64,000 bases of DNA from Lumbricus rubellus (lineage: Eukaryota > Annelida > Clitellata > Crassiclitellata > Lumbricidae), in contig OX243815.1 of assembly GCA_945859605.1 (NCBI GenBank), positions 35,023,785-35,087,784 on the forward strand. Direction: 5' to 3'. A program made the translations under genes and the position numbers. A model generated the notes under the pieces. It did no database searches. It saw only the letters and a list, made by a program, of their open reading frames with translations, and was not told the origin of the DNA. This document shows, piece by piece, positions 1 through 9,600 of this stretch. Every line of letters starts with the position of its first letter. Within the stretch, counting starts at the first letter, position 1.

Positions 1-780
1 AAAACTTCTATGCAGCACTGTGGAAGATCGAGCCCTAGGAACAACCAGGTCACCATGCGTTGCAGAGCGAAGGAATCTACGGCCTGGAATGGATAGCACA
101 GGCACACAAAGTTCCATAAGATAGATCGGAGCTTGGCCTGCTAGGCAATTACGCATGAGCATTAGAATCTTAAACTCAATACGTTTTTGCATAGGCAACC
201 AGTGCAGTTCCTCCCGTATAAAACTTGATATATGCCCAAACTTTGGAATGCCACCAATCAGACGAGCTGCAGCATTAAGGACAGATTGTAACTTATTAAT
301 GCGTGAAAGAGTTAAGCCCGCATAAATGGCACTGCCATAGTCAACTCTCGTGCATATAAATGCATGCATCAGAGTAGTGACAGCTTTAGTTGTAAGAGAG
401 CGACGCACCGAGCGAATCTGACGAAGATGGTAGAAACAAGTACGACATACATTTCTCACGTGATCAGAAAGGGTCAATTCCTGGTCCAAGGTCACACCCA
501 AATCACGCACAGTGGTAGAAAAAGTCATTCCAGGAAAGCAATGTTACAGATTTTGCATATCAACTTTAGAAACTTGCATGCGACTACCAACCCAAATAAA
601 CTGTGTTTTTCCAGGATTAAGCCTGAGGCAGTTGGACGACATCCAGGCGCTAATCGTTTCCGAAGTCATGAGAATTTTCTCTACTAGTGAGATAGCCTCT
701 AAAGCTGGCCCCTGGACGTATGCCTGAGTATCATCAGCATATTGATGTGCCGCAACCCCCACAGAAGACAACTGGCAAGT
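1..780 (-). mobile_element. CR1/L2-type LINE fragment (RT C-terminal half)
   Basis: The minus strand encodes the second half of a CR1/L2-type reverse transcriptase: a Y-A-D-D catalytic box near 735-750, then the conserved block S-N-C-L-R-L-N-P-G-K-T and a C-terminal region cut by frameshifts. It runs off the left edge. It is a close copy of the plus-strand element at 36585-37465, with only a few residue changes where both can be read. It is 5'-truncated at about 780 and is a dead copy. Confidence 0.85.
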
Positions 781-859
781 TTTCCATGCCTGTCAAAAAG
801 GAGTCGTAAAAAACTGCATCTCCAAACATTATCTTTTGACAAGGAACTCTTCTCAGATT

Positions 860-1095
860 ACAGTTCAAGTTCAAATCTTTCTCTTCTAATCAAAACCTTT
901 TGAACAGGTTGCCCTCTCCCACCTCAACAGCTACTTCACGTCAAACAATCTCAGAAACCCAAATTAATCTGCATACACCAAAGCATCACTCTACCGAAAC
1001 ACTCCTTACCTCGCTATACACTGAACTTGTCGTGGCATAGGACCCATAAGTCGTCAACAACTCTCTTGTTTGCATGTTTTAGGCATCACTGTCAC
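860..1095 (+). mobile_element. Decayed LINE RT fragment
   Basis: Pieces in different frames resemble the region before the RT palm of Jockey-superfamily LINEs: S-N-L-S-L-L-I-K, then A-L-S-H-L-N-S-Y-F-T-S-N-N-L, then K-H-H-S-T-E-T-L-L in a shifted frame. Stops and frameshifts separate them. This is an old relic of a family different from the neighbour at 1-780. Confidence 0.55.
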
Positions 1096-1134
1096 CATCG
1101 ACACAACAGACATGCTATCCTTACAAAACACCTT

Positions 1135-1530
1135 CTCCTGAAGCAGGATGTTTTGGCGCTGGACATTTTGGTGCCGGACATTATGGCGCCAGACGTTTAT
1201 TGACGACAATAAATGCTCACCTAAATGGAAGTTGGATGGATAAACTAATTCATGGCGTAAGTGGAAGCTGGATTTATTGAAATAACTGTTCCTGTCAATG
1301 AAAGCTAAATGAAACTCAGTCTGAAAGCTGGATGAAACTAAGTCTTTGGTTCAATAGAAGCTGGATGGATCGAATTCTTTTCCGTCTATATAGAAGTGGG
1401 TTTGATGAAAAATTCATCTATAAATGGAGGCTGAATTGATGAAAAACTTCGTGGTTAAATAGAGGTCTGGTGAAAATTATTTGACCTATTATTAGAAGTG
1501 GGATTGATAAAGGTTCTCAATTAAACCGGA
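1135..1530. repeat. Word array and decayed gctggatga repeats
   Basis: At 1148-1200 three variants of ttttggcgctggaca follow one another. From 1240 to 1520 the words gaagctggatgaa and gtggaagctgga recur in decayed form. The second word set is the reverse complement of the internal arrays in the foldback-type elements at 21378-23470 and 34309-35477, so this is probably one end of a third member. Confidence 0.5.
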
Positions 1531-1899
1531 TCTGCCTTCATGATATATAATTATTATTTAACCCTTTTGCTGCGAAAGCCTTTTCATCCCGTGTGCGGTA
1601 TTAAAATAAATATACTGGTGTATTTATATTAAAAGTTCTACGTCTATTGTTAGGCCTATATCCACATCTCCAAACGTTTTTATGGCAAGCACATGGAAAT
1701 ATTAAGACGCAAATCGACCTTGAACTGGGACTGATCTGACCTCGAGCTTGACATGATATGACCTATAAAACTGACATATAGTGAAGAATTATATTTCTTA
1801 CAATCTGCTGTACGATAACGATTCCATCTACCATGCGCAAAGATGCCTACATCAATACACTAGCTGTGGAACCCTGCGATACACGGTAACTTTCGATTT
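1531..1899. other. Intronic stretch, nothing recognised
   Basis: AT-rich sequence without a credible ORF, exon or repeat. It belongs to the intron or flank downstream of the repeat-23 exon. Confidence 0.5.
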
Positions 1900-2329
1900 G
1901 CTTCTCGATTTTGATCCCACCCACTTTGCCCTCACCTCGTCCCTCCTCACAATCTGCTTCACTCCCCCACCAATCCACCCAAACCAACCCCAACCATCCT
2001 CACCACATCTAGGGCAAATTTCGGTTATTCGCCTGCAGTACCCTGCGTTGTAAATATCAAATTATTTTCCACTTCATCCAATCCACGAAACCTGCCTCAT
2101 TCACCACCAATCCGCCCAAACCAACCCTAACCATTGCCACCCCTCTAGTGCAAATTTCGGCTATTCGCTTGCGGTATAATGCGCTGTACGGTAAATTTCG
2201 TTTCTTGCCCCGCCTTGCCCCACTCCACCCCACTCCATAACCTGACCTCACTCCAACACCAATCCAACCAACTCCACACAACCCCTCTTGGGTAATTTCG
2301 GTTATTTACCTGCTGTACCCTAGTAGTTA
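1900..2329. repeat. C-rich tandem repeat, unit about 136-141 bp
   Basis: CCCACC-rich DNA in which the phrase aatttcgg followed by ttattcgcctgc or a variant recurs at 2017, 2153 and 2294, giving units of 136 and 141 bp. The same phrase reappears near 3030 beyond the inverted repeat. The C-rich region at 16130-17470 has the same character. The proline- and histidine-rich frames here are not genes. Confidence 0.6.
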
Positions 2330-2995
2330 AGGAAAGTACATTCACGTGACCAATGACATAATAGGTCAAGGTCAAGACCAAATCAGCAAGAAGAGCAAGG
2401 CAATGACATTAAGGTCAACGTCAAATAAAGAGCAAGAGACAGCAAGGTCAAGAACAAGGGTAAAGGTAAGGAGTGGATCCCTAGCACTGGGCCAATTAGG
2501 TGGGAGTTGTACTGGCTTCCACTTCTCGACACCATGCCCAACATTCCTTCAGCAATCAACCCCTCGTTCTCGCACTATCTCGCCAGCCTTCTACCCCACC
2601 CTACTATCTTCCCTCCTTCCATCCCTCGTGTTCTATCTCTCTGCATCAGGCATTCTCACCTTCCAACCCTCCATTCCACCCCTCTACACATACAACTTTA
2701 CCTTATATGCCTACGAGTCGGCTAATCAGAAGGAGAGAAACCCTAATGACAGACCAAACAGGAGGTGAGAATCCTTATGTATAAGCAAAAATATAGCAAT
2801 TATTGATTGGCCTAGCGCTAGGGTTCGCTCCTTGCCTTTACCCTTGTTCTCTGACCTTGCTTGCTGTCTCTTGCTCTTGATTTGATATTGACCTTGATGT
2901 CATTGCCGTGCTCTTTCTGCTGATTTGACTTTGACAATGACCTTGACCTATGACGTCATTGGTCACATGATGGGCCAGGACTGTCCTTTCCTTAA
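2330..2995. mobile_element. Foldback element with long terminal inverted repeats
   Basis: About 165 bp at the left (tagttaaggaaag..., gtgaccaatgac..., aggtcaaggtcaa...) returns as an imperfect reverse complement at about 2825-2995. Both arms carry AGGTCAAGGTCAA-like words and gagcaagagacagcaag. The roughly 330-bp centre has no recognisable protein. It sits inside the C-rich tandem region. I did not find clear target duplications. Confidence 0.65.
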
Positions 2996-3076
2996 CTACT
3001 TACCCTGCACTGCACGGTATATTTCGGTTTCTGCTAGTCCAAGATAGGAGCTTCGCCTCCCCTTACCCCCATCGTT

Positions 3077-4385
3077 TAGTGGCGGCGCTACGCCAGGGCA
3101 TGGCAGGGCAAATGCCCTGCCAAAAAAGCCTTTGCCCTGGCTGTTGCCCTGGTCATTGCCCTGCCAGAAATTTTCCACATCTAGAATTTGTTCAGGCATA
3201 TTGTTTCTTACTGTTCACGTCTGTCCGCTCTCTGGAATGCCAAAAATTCTGGCAGGGCAAACTGTCAGGAAAAACTTCTGGCAGGGCAATAGTTCTGGGA
3301 GAGAAAAATTATGGTAGAGCAATAGTTCTAGCAGAGAAAAAATTCTGTCAGAGCACAAATTCCAGCAGGGCAAAAGTTCTGGCAGGGAAAATTCAGGCAA
3401 AGCAAACATTCTAATATTTCTGGGAGCAAAAATTCTGGTTAGGGTAAAATTCTGGTGGGGCAAAGGTTCTGGCAGGGCAAAAGTTCTGGCAGGGAAAAAT
3501 TCTGGCAAGAAAAAGTTCTGGTAGGGCAAATGTTCTGGCAGAGAAAAATTCTATTTCCATACAACTAACAGCATAGGCCTAACTGTCGCTTTATTGTTTT
3601 TCATATGAAACGTAAGCATTTGCGTAAACAATAATCCCATTTTCCAGACTCAGTTCTGCTTTATTTGCTGATCTTTTTGCTTTCGAAATGCTACTCGAAA
3701 GACGATTTTCAAAACGTCACTAAGTTACTGAAACTGGTCAAAATGTTTTTTAGAAAATTTGCTTTCCAAATGTCAAAAAGTGCTCGGGTTTATGGCTTCG
3801 CCCATCTGATCCTCTGACCCGCCAACCCTAATAGTGCAGAGTTTACAATTACAGTGTTGCCTCTGAGTTTTCAGAAGAAAAAACAGATTTCGTTATGAAA
3901 AACACAAAAAGCCCTCTGGACTATTCATATCGGCGATTTTAGACCCTTTGTTTAAATTAAGTTGGATTTCGCTTGTTCGGAATGATCATTGTGGAGTTTC
4001 AAATTAAAATTAGTGGAACAAAAATTATGTAGCAGAACCATTTTGCATTGAATTTTACTATAAATACAAGTATTATACAATGTAGGACTACATGTATATT
4101 GCAATGCCCAGTGCAAATGCAGAATATTCATGCGTTGTAAATACAATGGTCAAGTAACTAAAATAAACCCAGATTTTGCCCCCTCCAAAAAAAACAGAAA
4201 CCCAGACGAAGGCAAAAAATCCAGATCTAGTGGAAAAACCTAGCTATGGCATCACTTTATGGCAAGCATGGTAGTGCCAAATTATAAGCTTATGTAAGCC
4301 CGTACTACTGAGCACTTGACTCGACCTCTGCCCTGGTTACTTGTGTGACTGCCCTGGCTACAAAAAGTGTCTGGCGCCGCCACTG
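3077..4385. mobile_element. hAT-type non-autonomous element
   Basis: The ends are inverted (tagtggcggcgct... and ...ggcgccgccactg). The flanks ccatcgtt (3069-3076) and ccatcgtg (4386-4393) match at 7 of 8 bases, the duplication length typical of hAT transposons. No transposase was seen. From 3240 to 3550 it contains a decayed tandem array of about a dozen units around ttctggcagggcaaa; the ORFs there are by-products of the array. Confidence 0.75.
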
Positions 4386-4393
4386 CCATCGTG

Positions 4394-4855
4394 AGGGAGA
4401 TTGGCCAATCCCTCCATTGGGTGGTCTTGGTGCCCTCTGAAATATTCTTATATAATTATTTTCTATTACAAATTACTTTTATTTGGACATTTTTAAACAA
4501 CATTAAGCATTATATTTTTGTTCAATTTTAACAGTGCTTTATATGTTTCTCGTAAATCTCTAGTAAAATAAAGCATAAAATAAACCGACAAATGTATCAA
4601 GCCTTCCATTGATGGACAGAGACAGAAAAGGGACGAGGATATAAAGAAATCAAGGAAAAAGCACAGAATAGACAAGAATGGTGTCGATGGAATCTTGGAC
4701 GATCTGCCTAAGGGTTCAAAACGTGTTACTGATAGTCCACCAGGTCGCACAGGTGCGCATACAAACAAACTAAGAAACAAAATCTTAAAATAAGATCAAT
4801 GAAAATATTGTTGTCAGCAGTGCAAATATGCACAATGCAGGCTATACTGGTGTCA
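4394..4855. other. Intronic stretch, nothing recognised
   Basis: Low-GC sequence between a hAT-type element and an RTE-tailed repeat. No exon, RNA gene or repeat family was recognised. The ORF here lacks any domain. Confidence 0.5.
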
Positions 4856-4856
4856 T

Positions 4857-5284
4857 CACATCATCATCACAATCCATAGGCGAATCACCCGTAGGTGTTC
4901 GACACCACTCTCTGTCTGAGCCTGTCTTGTGTCATCACCCAGTTTCTACAGGCTAGCAGGTCTACTCCATACCATTATATCTTGAAGCAGCTGGACCGTC
5001 TTGTCTGCTTGAAGAGAATGTTAGGAAAGAGGCATGAAGGACAACCTGGGCCAATGCCCGTATGTATCCCATGCTCTCTCCACCGACTCTCTCCACCGGT
5101 CTGTCCTGACCGGCCTGTGCTCCACATCATGACACCTTGAAGCAACTGGGCCGCTATGTCACTTGTGTCATGGTTTTTGCGGATTTCAATCGTCTTGGTC
5201 TTCTACTGCTGGAGTATCGACACCCATCCAGCAAACCTTCCTCCTTTATCCGGGCTTAGGACCGGCACAGGGAAGTTGATGGTC
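4857..5284 (-). mobile_element. RTE-tailed short repeat, copy 1
   Basis: This matches 31487-31887 in opposite orientation over about 400 bp. On the minus strand it ends in a (GAT)n-type tail preceded by a segment resembling the 3' end of the RTE copy at 41996. That suggests a non-autonomous or 5'-truncated element mobilised by RTE machinery. No coding function is visible. Confidence 0.6.
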
Positions 5285-5528
5285 CTCTGTGGCGGAGGAT
5301 GGATGCAGTTTAACGTCATGTTTAACACAACCTCACCACCACGCCCCACATGTGTGTATGCATGCATGGGGGTAATTGTCTGGGGGTAATTGTCCAGGGT
5401 GTAATTGTCTGGTGTCACTAACAGCAAATTGTTACATTTAATCTGAAGTTCAAAACAAATTAGCTCATTTTCTTGAAAAAATCATAGCTGACTCTGCATG
5501 CAGAAACATCAATAGTTTAGTCTCTTAC

Positions 5529-5627
5529 AGCGGTGATCATATTTGGTGATGCTTTATATTTCAGCAAGATGTTGATAACTGATATGTGTCCTTGCTGGGC
5601 AGCTAGATGCAGGCATGAGTAGCCTAG
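5529..5627 (-). CDS. Ankyrin exon, repeat ~23
   Basis: 99 bp, 33 codons, flanked on the minus strand by ...ttacag before and gtaagag after. The repeat reads L-G-Y-S-C-L-H-L-A-A-Q-Q-G-H and ends A-S-P-N-M-I-T-A. The A-A-Q-Q-G-H and A-S-P-N positions are hallmarks of the penultimate repeat of ANK1/2/3. C replaces P in TPLH. The exon for the final repeat was not found between here and position 1. Confidence 0.88.
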
Positions 5628-5775
5628 CTGTAACAAATTAACAACCAAAAACAAGCAAATCAGATGACAACTCATTTTCATTGAATTTATTATAAACTAA
5701 AAAATTAAAATTCACCATGCAATTGGTTAAAACTAATGCAGGAGCTATAAGAAAAAGGAGTATTATCTTTATGTA

Positions 5776-6040
5776 TGTATGTATATGAACATTTATATAG
5801 CGCCTTACAATAACCTCACGAAGGCGCAGCTAACGGACAGTTATATTTTGTCTTGCCAAAAATCCCAGCAAGAAATACCTCAAAACTCAAAACATGCACT
5901 CCAGGTTATGCATCATTCTGCAAACACAAAGAGATGGTTGTGATAATGTGGCGAAAACTTCTCTCAGCCCGTTCTACTCACAACAACTAGCTCTTGTTGG
6001 CCTTCTTGGTTTTCTTCCTGCACGGTGGCGTGACTCGTAC
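5776..6040 (-). mobile_element. LINE 3' end, minus strand
   Basis: The (atgt)n tract followed by atttatatagcgccttac and cgaaggcgc is the reverse complement of the CR1/L2-type 3' tail seen at 56440-56580. Upstream sequence is decayed and has no readable RT. A 5'-truncated copy. Confidence 0.6.
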
Positions 6041-6041
6041 C

Positions 6042-6240
6042 AGGATTCATTTCATTCATTTCAGGCATTTATATAGCGCCTCTTCAAGAATATCTACTCA
6101 GAAGCGAACCATCGTGCTACATACGCCTCTTGGTCCACTCCTACGGTCTGTCAGGAGATTTGGTCTTCCCCAACCAAAGAAACAACTTGACGACAGTTTT
6201 AATACTTATAATAACGACGACAACTTTGAACCCATAAATC
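6042..6240 (-). mobile_element. CR1/L2-type LINE 3' end, minus strand
   Basis: Starts with ttcatttcattcatttc and atttatatagcgcctcttc, the reverse complement of the tail at 57628-57697 and 61133-61190. It includes the tctactcagaagc (reverse of gcctctgagtag) box and about 130 bp of decayed C-terminal RT. Likely inserted beside the copy at 5776-6040. Confidence 0.65.
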
Positions 6241-6735
6241 GAACAGCAGCATGACGACCATCAGAAAGCATCTGATAAACGAGCTAAATCGAGCCTAAAC
6301 GAGCCTCAGAAAACATCTGGAAACGAGCATAAACGAGCATGCTAACAACAAAATCCTACCGCTTATATACCTAGCGTGCGGTTAATAAATCTGGCCATAA
6401 CCGGTTCTCCTCTTAGTGGTTAACTACGACTCCTAACCAACCATTATTTTAGTGCTAACCGTCGGTTAATATTCCATAAGGCTTAACCGGGATACCTCAT
6501 GCATTTCGCCTTGGTTAAGCTAAGACCTTCACCGGTCAATAATCCCATACAACCGCCGGTCCAGCTTGCCTCATGATTAACCGCCCAATTACAGGCATTC
6601 TGCCTGGTTAACTCTTAAGATCTTAACCGGTTCAGCTACATGCCCAAACTAAATTCTTAACCAGCGAACTTAACCGCACCGGATAACCCTTTAACAATAA
6701 TTGTACTACATGAACCCTATCACAAGCAAAGTTCG
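6241..6735. repeat. Region dense in the word ttaaccg and its complement
   Basis: The words gttaac, ttaaccg and cggttaa recur in both orientations, more often than expected in AT-rich intron, with loosely similar neighbours such as gcttaaccggg and ccggttctcc. No protein is encoded. It resembles the word-built arms of the foldback elements elsewhere, but I see no clear ends. Confidence 0.4.
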
Positions 6736-6739
6736 CTAC

Positions 6740-6740
<1 letters not shown>

Positions 6741-6776
<36 letters not shown>

Positions 6777-6781
6777 GTAAT
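6741..6781. repeat. (AAT)n microsatellite
   Basis: About 13 AAT units with a few substitutions near the right end. The poly-isoleucine ORF on the minus strand is an artefact of it. Confidence 0.9.
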
Positions 6782-6885
6782 AACAATGATGATTTCTATG
6801 GTGTCGTAAAATAAAGAGAGGGGAAATAAAGAAGAGTAATTTAGAAAGCACAATAATTATAGGAACTTCTGTAGCAGGCCAGTAC

Positions 6886-6984
6886 CTGGGTGACAGCACT
6901 CACTGATGATCCATTTTCCAGCAGAAATAGTATCATATCCATTTGCCCAAAATAACATGCTAAATGAAGAGGAGTATATCCAGT
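6886..6984 (-). CDS. Ankyrin exon, repeat ~22
   Basis: 99 bp between ...tattttag and gtactggc on the minus strand. It encodes one full repeat, T-G-Y-T-P-L-H-L-A-C-Y-F-G-Q-M ending S-V-S-A-V-T-Q. The G-Y-T-P-L-H-x-A-C-x-x-G pattern is characteristic of repeat 22 of ANK-family ankyrins. It follows the repeat 20-21 exon and precedes the repeat 23 exon, in phase. Confidence 0.9.
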
Positions 6985-7054
6985 CTAAAATAAACACAAT
7001 AAAGAAATCTAACTGTTGTTATTGTGAAATGCTGCTGGAATTTACCACTTAAAC

Positions 7055-7320
7055 CAGAGGTTCTCAACCGGTGTGTCGCGACACACTAGTGTGTCGCAAA
7101 GTGACCGGAGGTGTGTCGCGTAAAAGTGGTGTGTCGCTGGTGTGTCGCGAAGAATTGGTGTGTCGCAAATTCTCACAGCATACAACCGTCGTTCTTGCAT
7201 TAAATTGACTTGTTTACTTGGCAGGCGTAGGCTGTGAGAATAATTATAGGCTATTAGAAGGACTTCATTTAGCCTATCTATTCCATTTGATCTCAATCAG
7301 GAGCAGCCACAATGTTTGCT
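7055..7320. mobile_element. hAT-type element end (fragment)
   Basis: Begins cagaggttctcaaccggtg and continues with repeated gtgtgtcgc, resembling the cagcggttctcaacc ends at 19903 and 40278. No matching right end or target duplication was found before the RTE at 7385, so the right limit is a guess. Confidence 0.45.
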
Positions 7321-7384
7321 TTATAAGCCGACATGCCCGCCCTATGTTACGTAGGCCTGCATGACATAGACTACAGTAGTCTAT

Positions 7385-8545
7385 ATAACATTTATATAGA
7401 GGAGATAATCAAAGAGGCATTGGAGGAACTGGAGGAAGGGATAAAAGTTGGAGGAATGTGGATCAGGGCATTAAGATTTGCAGACGATCAAGCAATGATG
7501 GCAGGAAGTCAGGAAGGGTTACAAACAATGATGGACACATGGGCGTCCGCAGCGGGGCGCAAGGGGGCGCAAGTGCGCCCCCCTGGATTTTTTAGCATAG
7601 TTGCACATAAATTTAGATTATTTGGTTGTGATTGTTACAACGCGATTTTCACTGTGATTATCGATTCCGACGTATCGTTCTATAAGTTGAACCTAGCCTA
7701 TATAATCTTTATTTGGGCGCATAACTTATAGGTAGGCTATAGGATTCTCTCTTGGTAATATGGAAATTCAGACTGTCACCCATTAAATTTAGACCATGTG
7801 ACAATTATTTAAAAGTTCGCGCCCCCCTAGAAAAATTTCTGCGGACGCCCATGGATGGACAGACTGAACACAACATCAAAAGAGTATGGAATGAAAATCA
7901 ACAAAAAGAAAACAAAGGTTATGAGAATAAGCAAAGGAGAGCAGAAGGTAGTCAAAATATACATTGATGGAGAAGAACTGGAACAAGTCAAGGAATTCGC
8001 TTATCTTGGCAGTACTATTACGGAGGATGCAAGGTGTCACAGAGAAATACAACGGAGGATTGTACTAGGAAAAGATGCATTTGAAAAGAGAAAAGAGATA
8101 CTGAGAGGTGGAATCAGTAAAGAACTGAAAAAGAGAATGGTAAAAACCTTAGTGTGGAGTGTGATGCTATATGGATCGGAGACATGGACTATGAGGATGG
8201 AAGACATCAAGAGAATAGAAGCATTTGAAATGTGGTTATGGAGACGGATAGAAAGAATTAGCTGGAGGGATCATGTAACGAATGAGGAGGTATTGAGAAG
8301 AGTTGGAGAAAAGAGATCGATGATACACACAATTAGAGAAAGACAAAGATGGATAGGGCACACACTCAGAGGAGACTCGATGCTAAGAACAATCATAGAG
8401 GGGAAATTGGAGGGGAAAAGAACGAGAGGAAGACCAAGACAAAGACTATTGGACTGGATGATGAAAGACGGTTATCAGAAGCTGAAAAAGAATGCACAGA
8501 ACAGGGAAGAATGGAGACGTCAAACATTCGAACCTGCCTAAGGGC
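7385..8545 (+). mobile_element. RTE-type LINE, RT C-terminal half, split by a MITE
   Basis: The frame starts in the RT palm (E-E-I-I-K-E-A-L-E, then R-F-A-D-D-Q with the FADD box near 7480) and after a 316-bp insertion continues in phase as [13 protein letters not shown]. It ends with the C-terminal block [10 protein letters not shown]. Apart from the insertion the frame is open, so decay is modest. The endonuclease part is missing. Family: RTE-like LINE with a GRPR-type C-terminus. Confidence 0.85.
7538..7853. mobile_element. hAT-type MITE, 316 bp, in the RTE element
   Basis: Perfect 15-bp terminal inverted repeats (catgggcgtccgcag / ctgcggacgcccatg) and a perfect 8-bp target duplication gatggaca at 7530-7537 and 7854-7861. 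The 8-bp duplication points to hAT. Leaving out the element and one duplication joins the RTE frame exactly. Confidence 0.9.
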
Positions 8546-8818
8546 AGAGAACAGAAAGAAGAAGTCTATAAGACGTCAGCGAGCGCACCGATTAAAATTT
8601 TACCCAATGCTGTAACCTTCGAAAATAATGGGGAAAATTATCATGAAATTTGCCTGAAGCATGAAACGGGCACCCATGAATGTTTTAGCAATAGGGATAT
8701 CACAGAATTTCCCCAGGCCTCAAAGGCAGCCAATCCGCGAAATGACCAAACGATGTCAAGATTTTCAATATCTCAGAGCTCTTCCAGTTCACTCAGAATC
8801 ATTATCTCAGTGTCTAAA

Positions 8819-9053
8819 CGTGGTGGTGTAGTGATGAGTTTGGAACCATGGAGCCGGAGGCTTCCAGGTTCGAATCCACCTCAAACCGCCACGTATGGAC
8901 CTTGAGTAAGTCCTTCACTTGCAATTGCTCGTGAGCTGCGGCATGAAACTCTGATGAGGTGTATTTGCTGTAGTTGAAGCGCCTCTGATTAGAGTGGCAG
9001 GGTTGCTGAAGGGGTGCTGTAGGAAATGTGAGAAATAAATAAATAAAATAAAC
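8819..9053 (+). mobile_element. tRNA-derived SINE
   Basis: Starts with an A-box-like ggtggtgtagtgatgag, followed by a B box ggttcgaatcc near 8867-8877. The 3' part contains gcgcctctgattag and ttgctgaaggggtgct, a diverged form of the CR1/L2 LINE tail, and it ends in (AAAT)n. It matches the SINE at 31278-31486. Confidence 0.75.
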
Positions 9054-9165
9054 ATAGATGTTAATGGCAAAGATTCTAATAGGTCATCATAGGTGTGCTC
9101 CCTAGCCGTACCCCATTGATGTGTACAATTCCATATTATTATGTGGCACCAGAGGAAAAACCTGT

Positions 9166-9600
9166 CACATGTCGGTTTGTGACTTTTTCCAGTCGTAGGC
9201 TATTCTACAGTTAATCTGCTTCAAAATACTTTTTACAGAATGAAAATATATTTTTTTAAACTGAAGTCTTACTTGTTTGATCCTGTCATAATATGACAGG
9301 ATCAAACAAGTAAACATATTATGTAAAATCACAATAACTGAGAAAATTGAACTCAAAGTTTCAGAACATTTGTGTTACTGGGGGTCGAAAGCAGTCACAT
9401 ATCGTTTTTGACTTTTTAATTCAGTTATATTCTATTTCTACAGTTATTCTACTTCAAAATACTTTTTACAGAATGAAAATACCTTTTTTCTAACTGAAAA
9501 TAACTTAAATTATATTTGTTCGATTCTGTAACTTGTAGAATCACAACAACGGAGAAAATCGAGCTCAAAGTTTCAGCACATTTGTGTCATAAAACGACCT
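9166..9600. repeat. Two diverged direct repeats, about 200 bp each
   Basis: Copy 1 at about 9166-9365 and copy 2 at about 9390-9590 share caaaatactttttacagaa, gagaaaat(t/c)ga(a/g)ctcaaag and catttgtgt in the same order. A perfect hairpin interrupts copy 1. Possibly an old tandem duplication of intron sequence. Confidence 0.6.
9269..9313. repeat. Perfect hairpin, 21-bp stem, 3-nt loop
   Basis: The arm beginning ttacttgtttgatcctg is followed after the three bases aat by its exact reverse complement. It lies in the first copy of the direct repeat and is absent from the second. Confidence 0.85.

Noticed and set aside
3240..3550. Second CRISPR-like look (ttctggcagggcaaa units)
   Set aside because: Contiguous variable tandem units inside a hAT-type element, no spacers.
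1..5528. Search for the last ankyrin repeat exon (repeat ~24)
   Set aside because: No minus-strand segment with the expected repeat pattern and splice sites was found.
8819..8890. tRNA gene suggested by the ggttcgaatcc box
   Set aside because: The A box and acceptor stem do not fit a tRNA and the sequence continues as a SINE body.
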